From: Sphingopyxis sp. LC81
GTDB taxonomy: Bacteria > Pseudomonadota > Alphaproteobacteria > Sphingomonadales > Sphingomonadaceae
Direction of reading: 5' to 3'
DNA length: 64,000 nucleotides
NCBI RefSeq assembly: GCF_000756375.1
Contig: NZ_JNFD01000007.1
Span: forward strand, 62,001-126,000
Both the position numbers and the translations under genes were made by a program. The notes under the pieces are model-generated. The model was given only the letters and a program-made list of their open reading frames with translations. It had not been told where the DNA came from and did no database searches. Of the stretch, positions 51,654-59,408 are shown one piece after another. Each line of letters opens with the position of its first letter. Position 1 is the stretch's first letter.

Positions 51654-52424
51654 TCAGTCTTCGACCGAAAACGCTGCGGAAAGCTCGAAGCGCGTGCCGG
51701 GATGGGAGAGCCAGGCGTGCGACACCAGCCGACCGTTGCTCCAAGTCCGCCGGGTCATGCGCAGAACCGGTTCCCCCTCGTTGAGACCAAGCATGCCGCG
51801 CGTACGCGCGTCGGGCATTTCCGCGCGGACGCGGTGCTCGACCCGCTCAAGCGGCGCAGTGCGCGTCAGATACTCGTTCGGGGTCAATTGCGTGAAATCC
51901 AGTGTACCATAATCGGGCGCGGCGGACGCGAGCACGAACCGCTCTTCGAGCTGGATCGGGAACTCGGCCTCGTGGTGGACGATGATCGAATGGAAGATTT
52001 TCGTGCCCACCGGCACCTCTAGCAGCGCGGCGGTCTCCGCGCTGGCCTTCTCCTCGACGTTCTGGATGACCCTCGCGCGGTAGTCATGGCCGCGTCCGCG
52101 AATCTCCTCGGCAATGTTCCGAATCTCGATCATATGGCCGATCGGCTTCGGCTCGGCGATGAACGAGCCGCTGCCTGCGCGGCGGACGATGATACCTGCC
52201 GATTGCAACTCCCGAAGCGCCCGGTTCGCCGTCATGCGCGAGACGTCGAACTGCCCAACCAGATCGGCTTCCGATGGCACGCGGTCGCCCGGTTTCAAAC
52301 GGCCGTCGCGGATGGCATCATGGATGCTTTGCTTGATCGCCGCGTAGCGCGGTGGGGCATCCGGGGAAGCACCGTCGGCAGACCGCTGGGCGCTGTTCGA
52401 GTTCAGTCGAGGCATAAGATCCAT
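51654..52424 (-). CDS. GntR-family regulator with UTRA domain (HutC subfamily)
   Basis: 256 aa. N-terminal GntR helix-turn-helix (KQSIHDAIRDGRLKPGDRVP, SEADLVGQFDVSRMTANRAL) and a C-terminal UTRA ligand domain (NEYLTRTAPLERVEHRVRAE). HutC-type proteins sense small metabolites such as urocanate. It is convergent with the PepSY genes, and its upstream region repeats the ACCTGTATA element of the TonB receptor promoter, suggesting autoregulation and control of that operon. Start ATG 52424 or 52415; a GTG at 52427 is also in frame. Confidence 0.88.
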   Translation of the reverse strand: MDLMPRLNSNSAQRSADGASPDAPPRYAAIKQSIHDAIRDGRLKPGDRVPSEADLVGQFDVSRMTANRALRELQSAGIIVRRAGSGSFIAEPKPIGHMIEIRNIAEEIRGRGHDYRARVIQNVEEKASAETAALLEVPVGTKIFHSIIVHHEAEFPIQLEERFVLASAAPDYGTLDFTQLTPNEYLTRTAPLERVEHRVRAEMPDARTRGMLGLNEGEPVLRMTRRTWSNGRLVSHAWLSHPGTRFELSAAFSVED

Positions 52425-52429
52425 CACCC

Positions 52430-52441
52430 GTCTATACAGGT
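52430..52441 (-). promoter_or_regulatory. Candidate operator of the GntR/UTRA regulator
   Basis: Minus-strand ACCTGTATAGAC, 6 nt upstream of the GntR start codon. It shares nine consecutive bases with the site at 47438-47446 in front of the TonB receptor. The position would allow direct repression of its own gene. Confidence 0.4.
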
Positions 52442-52459
52442 GGAATCATTCGGATTCCA
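52441..52459. repeat. Inverted repeat upstream of the GntR gene
   Basis: TGGAATC-attcg-GATTCCA, perfect 7-bp arms with a 5-bp loop, directly upstream of the candidate operator. It could be a regulatory site or a small hairpin. No T-run follows, so a terminator is unlikely. Confidence 0.4.
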
Positions 52460-52771
52460 AGCGTTCCGATGCCAATTTCCGGTAGATTCCTTGCGAAGTC
52501 ATATGATTGCAAGAAACGATTTGCGGCATCGGGGCGACTGGTGCCGTCACCGGCGATTTGTGACGGCAAGCCATCTCGCGAAATTACTATTGGGGCTTGC
52601 CGATGGCAGCCAAAAGCTCCGTTGCCTTGAGTGAAGCTCGGCGGTCAATTAGCCCTGACTCCAATGATGCCGGGAACGGGCGGATATGAGCATCGACTGC
52701 TTTCCTATCGTCTCGCGCGGCTTGCGATCGGAATTCAAGCTTCCCTCCAAAATCTCGCAAGCCTGTCCCAG
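52460..52771. other. Gene-poor stretch between GntR and the integrase
   Basis: About 310 bp without a credible gene. Composition is less GC-biased than the flanks and codon bias is weak in all frames. It precedes the integrase 3' end. I see no further repeats or RNA structure by eye. Confidence 0.4.
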
Positions 52772-54109
52772 CTAGGCTGCCTCGCGCCTTGGGGCCTCCT
52801 GTCGATCAAGGAACTCGGCGAGGGCCGCCTTCCGCGATGCGCGATCGAGTGAGTATGCACGCTGTTTGAAAAACTTTCCGTCGAGCAGCGCGGCAATGTA
52901 GCCGGCCACCGTGTCGGCAGCCATAATCAGTGCTGCGTCGAGGACGTGGATATATTTGCTCGTTACCGACCCCTTCGCATGACCCATGAGGGCGGCGATA
53001 GTGACCTCGGTGAAGCCGAGGTCATTGCCGATGCTCGCGAAGCTGTGGCGCAGGACGTGAGGAGTGACGCCCTCAAGTGGTGAGCCAAGGAAAATCTCGT
53101 TCCAATGGTTGGGAAGCCCGCCGAATGCGGTGTCTTCGCCGCGTGGCCCAGAAAATACATAGGTGCCATTGTCGTCGCTCTCACGCGATTCCAGAAACTC
53201 GACGACCGGCAAACCGACGGGACGGACCGACTTTCCCTCCTTGCTTTCGGCGAGGCGAAGGCAACTTCCATCGATATCGACATCACACCATTTGAGATTG
53301 ATAATCTCACCGCGTCGGCAGCCCGTAAGTGCGATTTGCCGAATGATATCGATGGTCGGGCCGAACTTCTCGATTTGCGCAGCGGCCTTGAGCATGCGGC
53401 CAAGAATTCGATACTCGCCGTCGTTGAGGCGGCGCGAGCGGACATTGTCTTTGGGGCGTTTGATGCCATGCGCGGGATTGCTGTCGATGATGCCGAGATC
53501 GACGGCATAAGTTAGTATTCCGCCAATCAATCCAAGCGTTCGAGCCGCGGTGCCTGGCCCACCACGCACATTGGCGCGGCCGCGGAGTTTTTTGGTCTTG
53601 ATGAAGGCTTTGGTCTTGCCCGCCATGATATCGCGCATGGCTTTGGTGAGGATCGCCTTGGAGAGGTCCTTGACCCTGCGGGACCCGAGGAGCGGTATGA
53701 CGTGCCGTTCGATCCGGCCCAGATCGATGTCGACGGTCGATTGCTTCTTGGGACGGCCTCCCTTGCCCAGTATAAGCCCGTCCCTGAGATCCTGCATGTA
53801 GAGTTCGCAGAGCTCCTTCATCGACATCGCTTTGTTGAGCTCGGCCCGTTCTTCGGCCGGGTCCTCGCCCTGAGCAACTCTACCGAGTTGGGACTTGGCC
53901 TCGCGCCTGGCAGTCTCCGGAGTCCAGATGCCGTGGATGCCGATTGTATAACGCCGCGAGCGGCCTCCGGCGCGATACTGAATGAGATAGCTGCGCTTTC
54001 CGGTGGGGAATATCCGCAGCCCGAAGCCAAGTAGTTCTTCGTCCCACAGGACATAATCCTTCGTCTCTGCTACAGCTGCATCGACAACGCGCTTGGTCAG
54101 TTTGACCAT
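52772..54109 (-). CDS. Tyrosine site-specific integrase of the element
   Basis: 445 aa phage/ICE-type tyrosine recombinase. N-terminal arm-binding domain (DYVLWDEELLGFGLRIFPTG), SAM-like core-binding domain (about 95-200), and a catalytic domain with Arg265 (LTGCRRGEI), His351-x-x-Arg354 (HVLRHSF), His377 (LMGHAKG) and nucleophile Tyr386 (SKYIHV). ATG 54109 is chosen because it gives the family start (MVKLTKRVVDAAVAETKDYV). It lies about 180 bp from the tRNA-derived attachment site and would integrate and excise the element. Confidence 0.93.
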   Translation of the reverse strand: MVKLTKRVVDAAVAETKDYVLWDEELLGFGLRIFPTGKRSYLIQYRAGGRSRRYTIGIHGIWTPETARREAKSQLGRVAQGEDPAEERAELNKAMSMKELCELYMQDLRDGLILGKGGRPKKQSTVDIDLGRIERHVIPLLGSRRVKDLSKAILTKAMRDIMAGKTKAFIKTKKLRGRANVRGGPGTAARTLGLIGGILTYAVDLGIIDSNPAHGIKRPKDNVRSRRLNDGEYRILGRMLKAAAQIEKFGPTIDIIRQIALTGCRRGEIINLKWCDVDIDGSCLRLAESKEGKSVRPVGLPVVEFLESRESDDNGTYVFSGPRGEDTAFGGLPNHWNEIFLGSPLEGVTPHVLRHSFASIGNDLGFTEVTIAALMGHAKGSVTSKYIHVLDAALIMAADTVAGYIAALLDGKFFKQRAYSLDRASRKAALAEFLDRQEAPRREAA

Positions 54110-54289
54110 CGAGCCAACTCCGGTTTGGCCCGGTTTTCGCGTAAGCACCACGTAAGCACGCGGAAGGAAATCGGGGCGAATTCAAGGTTACGGCAGCGCA
54201 GATCGACAAATCAAGAATAGCGTTGTATTATAGTGGTTTAGGATATAAAAACTTGCTCTGGCGTTGGCTGGCGCAAACATGCTAGTACC

Positions 54290-54336
54290 CCCTCCGAAGG
54301 CAGAGGCCAGGGGTTCGAATCCCTTCGGGTGCGCCA
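54290..54336 (+). other. Attachment site: 3' half of tRNA-Arg(CCG)
   Basis: The stretch holds the anticodon loop CTCCGAA, the 3' anticodon strand GGCAG, the T arm AGGGG-TTCGAAT-CCCTT, the acceptor strand CGGGTGC and encoded CCA (54334-54336). The 5' half (acceptor strand, D arm, 5' anticodon strand) is absent; upstream bases do not pair. This is the duplicated tRNA 3' end left when an element integrates, so the element lies to the left and the intact tRNA-Arg should be at its other end, outside this window. Confidence 0.85.
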
Positions 54337-54695
54337 TTTTTCCTTAGGAAAGCTGCGGTTTTCGGGAAGGTGGCGAGATAGATCCTGCAACATCTTGCAG
54401 GAACAAGCAGCGATTTTCGCGCGATCCGTACAATTCCCGTACAGCATGTTCCCTTGCCGTTCTCTCTGCGATGTAGAGCATTGCGCGAACAAATGGCATG
54501 ACCGCGCGGTCCGAATCGAAGTAAAAGCTCCGCGATTCCAAAGCTTAGGGGTGTCTTGGACGTCGTCGAAGATCGCAACCCGCCTTGATTAGAGGAGCAT
54601 TTGAAATGCCGACCGCCGGCGAGCCTTCTCGCTGATGGCCACCGCTGACCTCAAAGCGACTGTTAGACAACAATGCCCTCAAGACATGGGGCGCA
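54337..54695. other. Gene-poor chromosomal flank after the attachment site
   Basis: About 360 bp between the tRNA remnant and the oxidoreductase stop. Short frames exist (for example a 65-codon minus-strand frame at 54344-54541), but third positions are not GC-rich and no ribosome site is convincing. No repeat or terminator recognised beyond a CCTTAGG-type AT-rich start. Confidence 0.4.
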
Positions 54696-56114
54696 TCAGG
54701 CGGCTTGCAGATTTGCCTCCTTGGCCGCATTTGCCGGATCGATCGTTACGCCGGGGCCGGCCGTACCGAACCTGCGCTCCACGCGAATGCCCATCGATTG
54801 CAGGAAGCCAGTGGATAGCTCGCCGCCCGCGCAAATGATGACATCGTCGTTCGGCAGGTCGAGCAGTTCGGCGTGATGCCGGAGCGCGATGGCGCCATGT
54901 CGCACCTCCTCCACGGACGATTGGAGATATAGCGTTACCCGGCCCTCCTCCACCGCGGCAGCGATCGCGTCGCGATTCTGCCGTCGCGTCCGGCTAAAAG
55001 CCTCCCGCCGATAGGAAAGGGCGACCTCGGTGCCCGGCTGCTCGGCCAGCGCGACAGCGGCCTCGATCGCGCTGTCGCCGCCGCCGACGACCAGCACGCG
55101 CCGGCCGGCATATTGCGCCGGGTCGGTCAGGCGATAGACGACGTTGCTCCGCTCCTCGCCCGGCACGCCCAGCTTGCGCGGGGTTCCGCGCCGGCCGATC
55201 GCCAGCAGCACCCGCCGGGCGCGATACACGCCGTGCGCTGTTCTGACTGTAAAGCCCCGGTCGCCGGGCGTGATATCCACCACTCTTTCGTTGCAGCGGA
55301 TATGCAGCCCGGTCCGGTCGATGACGTCCTGCCATATCCCCAGCAACGCTTCCTTGCGGATTTCACGGAAGCGGAGTTCCCCGAACAGCGGCAGTTTTAC
55401 CGGTGCGGTCATAATCAGCTTGTTGCGCGGGAAATGCGCTACGGTTCCGCCCAGGCTATCTTGCTCGACCGTTTCGAAACGCAGGCCGAGTTCCATCGCC
55501 CGCAGGCTGGCGGCAATACCCGCCGGACCCGCGCCGACGATCATCAGGTCGAGCATGTCGTGCGCATCATCGGCTTCGTTCGCGGCGGCGATCGCGTCGA
55601 CAGCCTCGGTCCCCTGTTTCACGGCGTTGCGGATCAGCCCCATGCCGCCGATCTCGCCGGCGAGATAGATACCGGGGACATTGGTTTCGAAATCGGGACT
55701 GACGAACGGAATGTCGATGCCGCGCGTGGCCGTGCCAAAGACCAGCGACAGCGCGTCGGCCGGGCATGCCTGCTGGCAGGCGCCGTGCCCGATGCAGCGG
55801 GTCGGGTCGATGAGCGTGGCTTTCCCCTCCAAAAGACCGAGCACGTCGCCTTCGGGGCACGCCAGCACACATGCCGAACAACCGATGCATTTGGCGGTGT
55901 CGATGACGGGGTGGAGCGAATTGGGCTCGGTCAGCCCGGCGTCGCGCGCATCTTCCAATATGGTGTGACTTTTGCGCTCGATCGCGCGGTGCCGCGCCCA
56001 ATAGCTCAGCCAGATGGGCAATGCCGGGAGCGCGTAGGCGAGCGCCGCCGTGTCAAACGGCAGTCTTGGTAACGCCAAGAGGGCGTCGGCGAAAACCGCC
56101 GGGTCAAAGGGCAT
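54696..56114 (-). CDS. Ferredoxin-FAD oxidoreductase (two FeS sites fused to thioredoxin-reductase-like domain)
   Basis: 472 aa. N-terminal hydrophobic segment (about 20-40), then a 2[4Fe-4S]-like ferredoxin: CIGCSACVLACPEG (Cys76, 79, 82, 86) and CIGHGACQQACP (Cys107, 113, 117, with His110 at the second Cys position). From about 190 an FAD/NAD(P) oxidoreductase follows: IVGAGPAGIAAS and VLVVGGGDSAIEAA. It could pass electrons from NAD(P)H to the divergent cytochrome operon or to a quinone; that partner is inference. Confidence 0.87.
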   Translation of the reverse strand: MPFDPAVFADALLALPRLPFDTAALAYALPALPIWLSYWARHRAIERKSHTILEDARDAGLTEPNSLHPVIDTAKCIGCSACVLACPEGDVLGLLEGKATLIDPTRCIGHGACQQACPADALSLVFGTATRGIDIPFVSPDFETNVPGIYLAGEIGGMGLIRNAVKQGTEAVDAIAAANEADDAHDMLDLMIVGAGPAGIAASLRAMELGLRFETVEQDSLGGTVAHFPRNKLIMTAPVKLPLFGELRFREIRKEALLGIWQDVIDRTGLHIRCNERVVDITPGDRGFTVRTAHGVYRARRVLLAIGRRGTPRKLGVPGEERSNVVYRLTDPAQYAGRRVLVVGGGDSAIEAAVALAEQPGTEVALSYRREAFSRTRRQNRDAIAAAVEEGRVTLYLQSSVEEVRHGAIALRHHAELLDLPNDDVIICAGGELSTGFLQSMGIRVERRFGTAGPGVTIDPANAAKEANLQAA

Positions 56115-56443
56115 TGCGACTCCATCATATGTCTGCGGATTTTTCCGCTATTTTCCCCTCTGGATGCCCTCCGCGGCCCTAAGAGCCGTCATTGCCACAA
56201 GAGGAAAGACCCCCTGCGCTCGGCGGTGCGGCATTCGCGTCGATGGGAGGTTGGGGCCGCGTCTCTGTTCGGCGCTCGGGGCGGCGAGCGATATGGATTT
56301 TTGACCAAAGCCGCGTTCAGTTCTTTTGAAATCAATGTGCAAAATATGGAAGGAGTAGGCCAAATTATATAGATAGACTAATAATTTGTCATGCCGAAGA
56401 GGGAGGTCTAGCCTAGTAAACATGCCCTAGAGGGTGGACCAAA
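56115..56443. promoter_or_regulatory. Divergent intergenic region between oxidoreductase and cytochrome operon
   Basis: 329 bp with a marked AT-rich part at about 56320-56395 (unlike the GC-rich surroundings), where promoters of the cytochrome operon probably lie. The ribosome site of the next gene is GAGGGTGGA, 5-6 nt before ATG 56444. I cannot name specific -35/-10 boxes. No GAGGG-N15-GCGTAT motif is present. Confidence 0.45.
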
Positions 56444-57337
56444 ATGGAGTCGGAACAGCTCACTCTCGCAGCCAGAGAGGCGTCGGCACCCCAAAGGAAA
56501 GCAATTGTTTCTTTTGAAACAGTTTTTTCCTTCCTTATTTTATTGTTCATACCCGCCGCCATCCTGTGGGGCTGGTGGCATCGCGCGGAATTGCCGACGC
56601 CCGAGGATGGCCTTGGTTATGCTCTCGGGATCATCGGCGTGACGATGATGGCCATCCTTATGATCTATCCGCTCCGCAAAAGGCTGACCGGAGCAACATG
56701 GATGGGATCGGTCGGCACCTGGTTTCGCATCCACATGCTGCTTGGCCTGCTCGGGCCGCTGGTCATTCTTTACCACGCGCGCTTTACCTGGGCGGCGACG
56801 AACAGCGGTGTCGCGCTGCTTGCCTTGTTGGTGGTGGTCGCAAGCGGGCTTTTCGGGCGCTTTCTATATGTCCATATCCATCGCGGATATTCGCAGCGAA
56901 AGCTGGAAGTTCGCGATTTTCTCGACGAACTTGGCGAATCGCGGCTCCTGCTCGACGCCGATGGCGACGCCGGTCACCTTATCGTCGGCTATCTTCGCGA
57001 GCTTGAGCGGCACGCCCTGGAAAAGCGGTCCAACCTGCTTCATGGCGCGTTCGCGGTGTTTTCCATCACGGTCCGCACCTGGCTGTTCGCCTGGCGCCTT
57101 CGAGGTGTCGTGCGCACCGAACTGGCACGGGAGGCTTCGCTTCCGGGCCGGCGGGCGACGACCGACAGCCAGGCGTTGATCGATCACCTGACGCGCTATC
57201 TGCAATCGATCCGTGACGTCGGCGGGTTCGCCTTCTACGACCGCCTGTTCCGGGCCTGGCATTATCTGCACGTGCCGCTGTTCCTGTTCCTCGCGATGAC
57301 CGTGGCGCTGCACGTCCTCGCCGTCCATATGTACTGA
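56444..57337 (+). CDS. b-type cytochrome-like membrane protein of the multiheme operon
   Basis: 297 aa with five or so membrane helices. Paired His candidates for heme: His in RIHMLLGLLGPLVILYHARF (two His 14 apart on one helix) and in WHYLHVPLFLFLAMTVALHV plus VHMY on the last helix, the layout of diheme ferric-reductase or cytochrome b561-like proteins. A soluble helical insert lies at about 150-245. Its stop overlaps the 21-heme gene start (ATG within TGATG). Likely the inner-membrane electron entry point of the operon. Confidence 0.75.
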   Translation: MESEQLTLAAREASAPQRKAIVSFETVFSFLILLFIPAAILWGWWHRAELPTPEDGLGYALGIIGVTMMAILMIYPLRKRLTGATWMGSVGTWFRIHMLLGLLGPLVILYHARFTWAATNSGVALLALLVVVASGLFGRFLYVHIHRGYSQRKLEVRDFLDELGESRLLLDADGDAGHLIVGYLRELERHALEKRSNLLHGAFAVFSITVRTWLFAWRLRGVVRTELAREASLPGRRATTDSQALIDHLTRYLQSIRDVGGFAFYDRLFRAWHYLHVPLFLFLAMTVALHVLAVHMY

Positions 57338-58944
57338 TGTCGCGGACCTCGGTCCTTGTCGGCGCGCTCGTGCTGCTGGCGATGATCGGGGGACTGCTCG
57401 CGTTGCGCCCGACGTTGGAGCGGCTGGTCAGTCCGGGCCCGCTGCGCCCCGCGCATGCGAAGATCGAGGCGCGCTGCGGCGCCTGCCATTATTCCTTCAC
57501 CCCGTCGGCCGAGAATGGCAAGTGCAAGGCTTGCCATGCGGGCGTCGCCAACGATGTCCGCACGCGCACCGGCTTTCACGGTCGCACGCCAGCGGCCGCG
57601 AAACAGCAATGCCGTGCCTGCCATCTCGAGCATCAGGGCGCCGTCCAGTTCGCCGCGAACCTCAAGGGCACTGGCTTCGACCATGGCAAGACCGATTTTC
57701 CCATCCACGGCAAGCATCGCGGTGTCGCCTGCGCGAACTGCCACAAGTCCGGAATGAAGTTTCGTGCCGCGCCCGCCGCCTGCGTTGCCTGCCATGTCAA
57801 AGACGACGTCCATCAAACCCGTTTCGGTAAGAATTGCGCCAGCTGCCACAGCGAAAGCGGCTGGAAGATCATCCATAAGTTCGATCACGCGGCGACCGGT
57901 TTTCAATTGGTCGGCGCGCATCAGACGACCGCTTGCGCCGATTGCCATGTCGCCAATCGCTTCGCCGGAACGCCGAAACAATGCGTCGCCTGCCATCTGG
58001 CGGACGATGTCCACAAGGGGCGCAACGGCACCGACTGTGCCAGCTGCCACACCCCGCTGAGCTGGAAAGGCGCCCTGTTCGACCATGGGCGGACGCGTTT
58101 TCCGCTCGTCGGCCAGCATCGCGCGGTCCCCTGTACCGCCTGCCACGGCGCCCGGAACGAGCGGCTGCGTCCGCCGATGCAGTGCGCCGCCTGTCACCGA
58201 AAAGACGATGTCCATAAGGGCGTCAACGGCAGCAACTGCGCGACCTGCCATTCGCCAGCGAGCTGGAAAGGCGCGTTTTTCGATCACAACAAGGCGACGC
58301 GTTTTCCGCTGCTCGGGGCGCACAAGCGGGTGCGCTGCGCCACCTGCCACGTCAAGCCTGTGCACAGCTTCAAACCATCGCGCGAATGCGCCGGATGCCA
58401 TGTCCGCCAGGATCCCCATCAGGGCAAGCTGGGGCGAAATTGCGCGGCGTGCCACACGCAGGACCGCTGGCGGCCGGCGCCGGGCTTTCATCATGCCGCG
58501 ACGCGCTTTCCGCTGACCGGCGCCCACAGCCGCGTCGCGTGCGCCGATTGTCACCGGAATATGCAGTTCCGCGCCGCGGGTGTCACATGCGCCAGTTGCC
58601 ACGCCGACATCGCGCACAAGGGCCGGTTCGGCACGCCAGCGAGGTGTGAGACATGCCACACGACCGCGCGCTGGACCGGCGCGCGGTTCAACCATGATCG
58701 CACGGGTTTTTCGCTGACCGGCCGCCATGCCCGGCTCGCCTGCAACAGCTGCCACACCAGGCCGGCGGCGACCGCGCGGCTGCCGGTGGGCTGTTACGGC
58801 TGCCACAAGGCCGACGATCATCACGAAGGCCGTTTCGGCACGAAATGCGAAACCTGCCATGTCGGGGGCGACAGCTTCAAGACGGTGCGCGTCCCCGCGA
58901 ACGCGCGCCGCCATCCGGATTTCGACGGGAGGCACCTGCGATGA
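57337..58944 (+). CDS. 21-heme c-type cytochrome with six tandem three-heme repeats
   Basis: 535 aa with 21 CxxCH motifs counted by eye. One N-terminal membrane helix (about 7-24) anchors it. After three N-terminal hemes, six repeats of about 66-67 residues follow, each starting with a F-x-H-x-x-T-x-F-x-L-x-G-x-H element (for example FDHGRTRFPLVGQH) and carrying three hemes; DDVHKG and similar segments recur. The additional His supply distal ligands. Such a chain can carry electrons over many nanometres across the periplasm. It overlaps the 5-heme gene (ATGA). Confidence 0.92.
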   Translation: MSRTSVLVGALVLLAMIGGLLALRPTLERLVSPGPLRPAHAKIEARCGACHYSFTPSAENGKCKACHAGVANDVRTRTGFHGRTPAAAKQQCRACHLEHQGAVQFAANLKGTGFDHGKTDFPIHGKHRGVACANCHKSGMKFRAAPAACVACHVKDDVHQTRFGKNCASCHSESGWKIIHKFDHAATGFQLVGAHQTTACADCHVANRFAGTPKQCVACHLADDVHKGRNGTDCASCHTPLSWKGALFDHGRTRFPLVGQHRAVPCTACHGARNERLRPPMQCAACHRKDDVHKGVNGSNCATCHSPASWKGAFFDHNKATRFPLLGAHKRVRCATCHVKPVHSFKPSRECAGCHVRQDPHQGKLGRNCAACHTQDRWRPAPGFHHAATRFPLTGAHSRVACADCHRNMQFRAAGVTCASCHADIAHKGRFGTPARCETCHTTARWTGARFNHDRTGFSLTGRHARLACNSCHTRPAATARLPVGCYGCHKADDHHEGRFGTKCETCHVGGDSFKTVRVPANARRHPDFDGRHLR

Positions 58945-59408
58945 TCAAAGCCTGGATCGCCCTGCTGGGCTGTTTCCTTGTCGCCGCGCTGGCGGCCGCG
59001 GCGACGTCCGAGCCGCCGCCGATCAAGGTCATCGACCGCTATGACCATATCTCGACGGGGTTCGTGCTCGACGGGCGGCATGCCGAAATCGGCTGCGACA
59101 CCTGCCACGCCAAGGCGGTGTTCCGCGGTACGCCGCGCACCTGCGCCGCCTGTCACAACAATGTCCGCGCCGAGGGCAAGACGTTCCGCCACATCCCCAC
59201 GACCGATGCGTGCGAAAGCTGTCATACCACCAAGGACTGGCTGACCGCGCGCTTCGACCACAGCGGCGTCGTCACCAACTGCGTCAGTTGCCACAATAAT
59301 TTCCAGGCACCCGGCAAGACCGCCAACCACCCGCCGACCAGCAATCAATGCCAGGATTGCCACCGGGCGATCCATTGGAACCAGCTGTTGCCGGGAGCGG
59401 CGCCATGA
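58941..59408 (+). CDS. Periplasmic 5-heme c-type cytochrome
   Basis: 155 aa: signal peptide (MIKAWIALLGCFLVAALAAA) and five CxxCH motifs (CDTCH, CAACH, CESCH, CVSCH, CQDCH). It contains one copy of the repeat of the preceding gene (YDHISTGFVLDGRHAEIGCD), so it is a small paralogue of the 21-heme protein. Length and heme number suit a shuttle between the long cytochrome and the outer-membrane barrel. Start overlaps the 21-heme stop and its stop overlaps the barrel start. Confidence 0.92.
   Translation: MIKAWIALLGCFLVAALAAAATSEPPPIKVIDRYDHISTGFVLDGRHAEIGCDTCHAKAVFRGTPRTCAACHNNVRAEGKTFRHIPTTDACESCHTTKDWLTARFDHSGVVTNCVSCHNNFQAPGKTANHPPTSNQCQDCHRAIHWNQLLPGAAP

Noticed and set aside
52631-52852. 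A 73-codon plus-strand frame near the integrase 3' end.
   Set aside because: It overlaps the integrase C-terminus in antisense and shows no domain or ribosome site.
54344-54541. A 65-codon minus-strand frame (FYFDSDRAVMPFVRAMLYIA) after the attachment site.
   Set aside because: Plausible amino-acid order but weak codon bias and no ribosome site. Not supported enough to list as a gene.
54282-54578. A minus-strand frame with the string APEGIRTPG over the tRNA remnant.
   Set aside because: This string is the usual false translation of a tRNA 3' end and not a protein.
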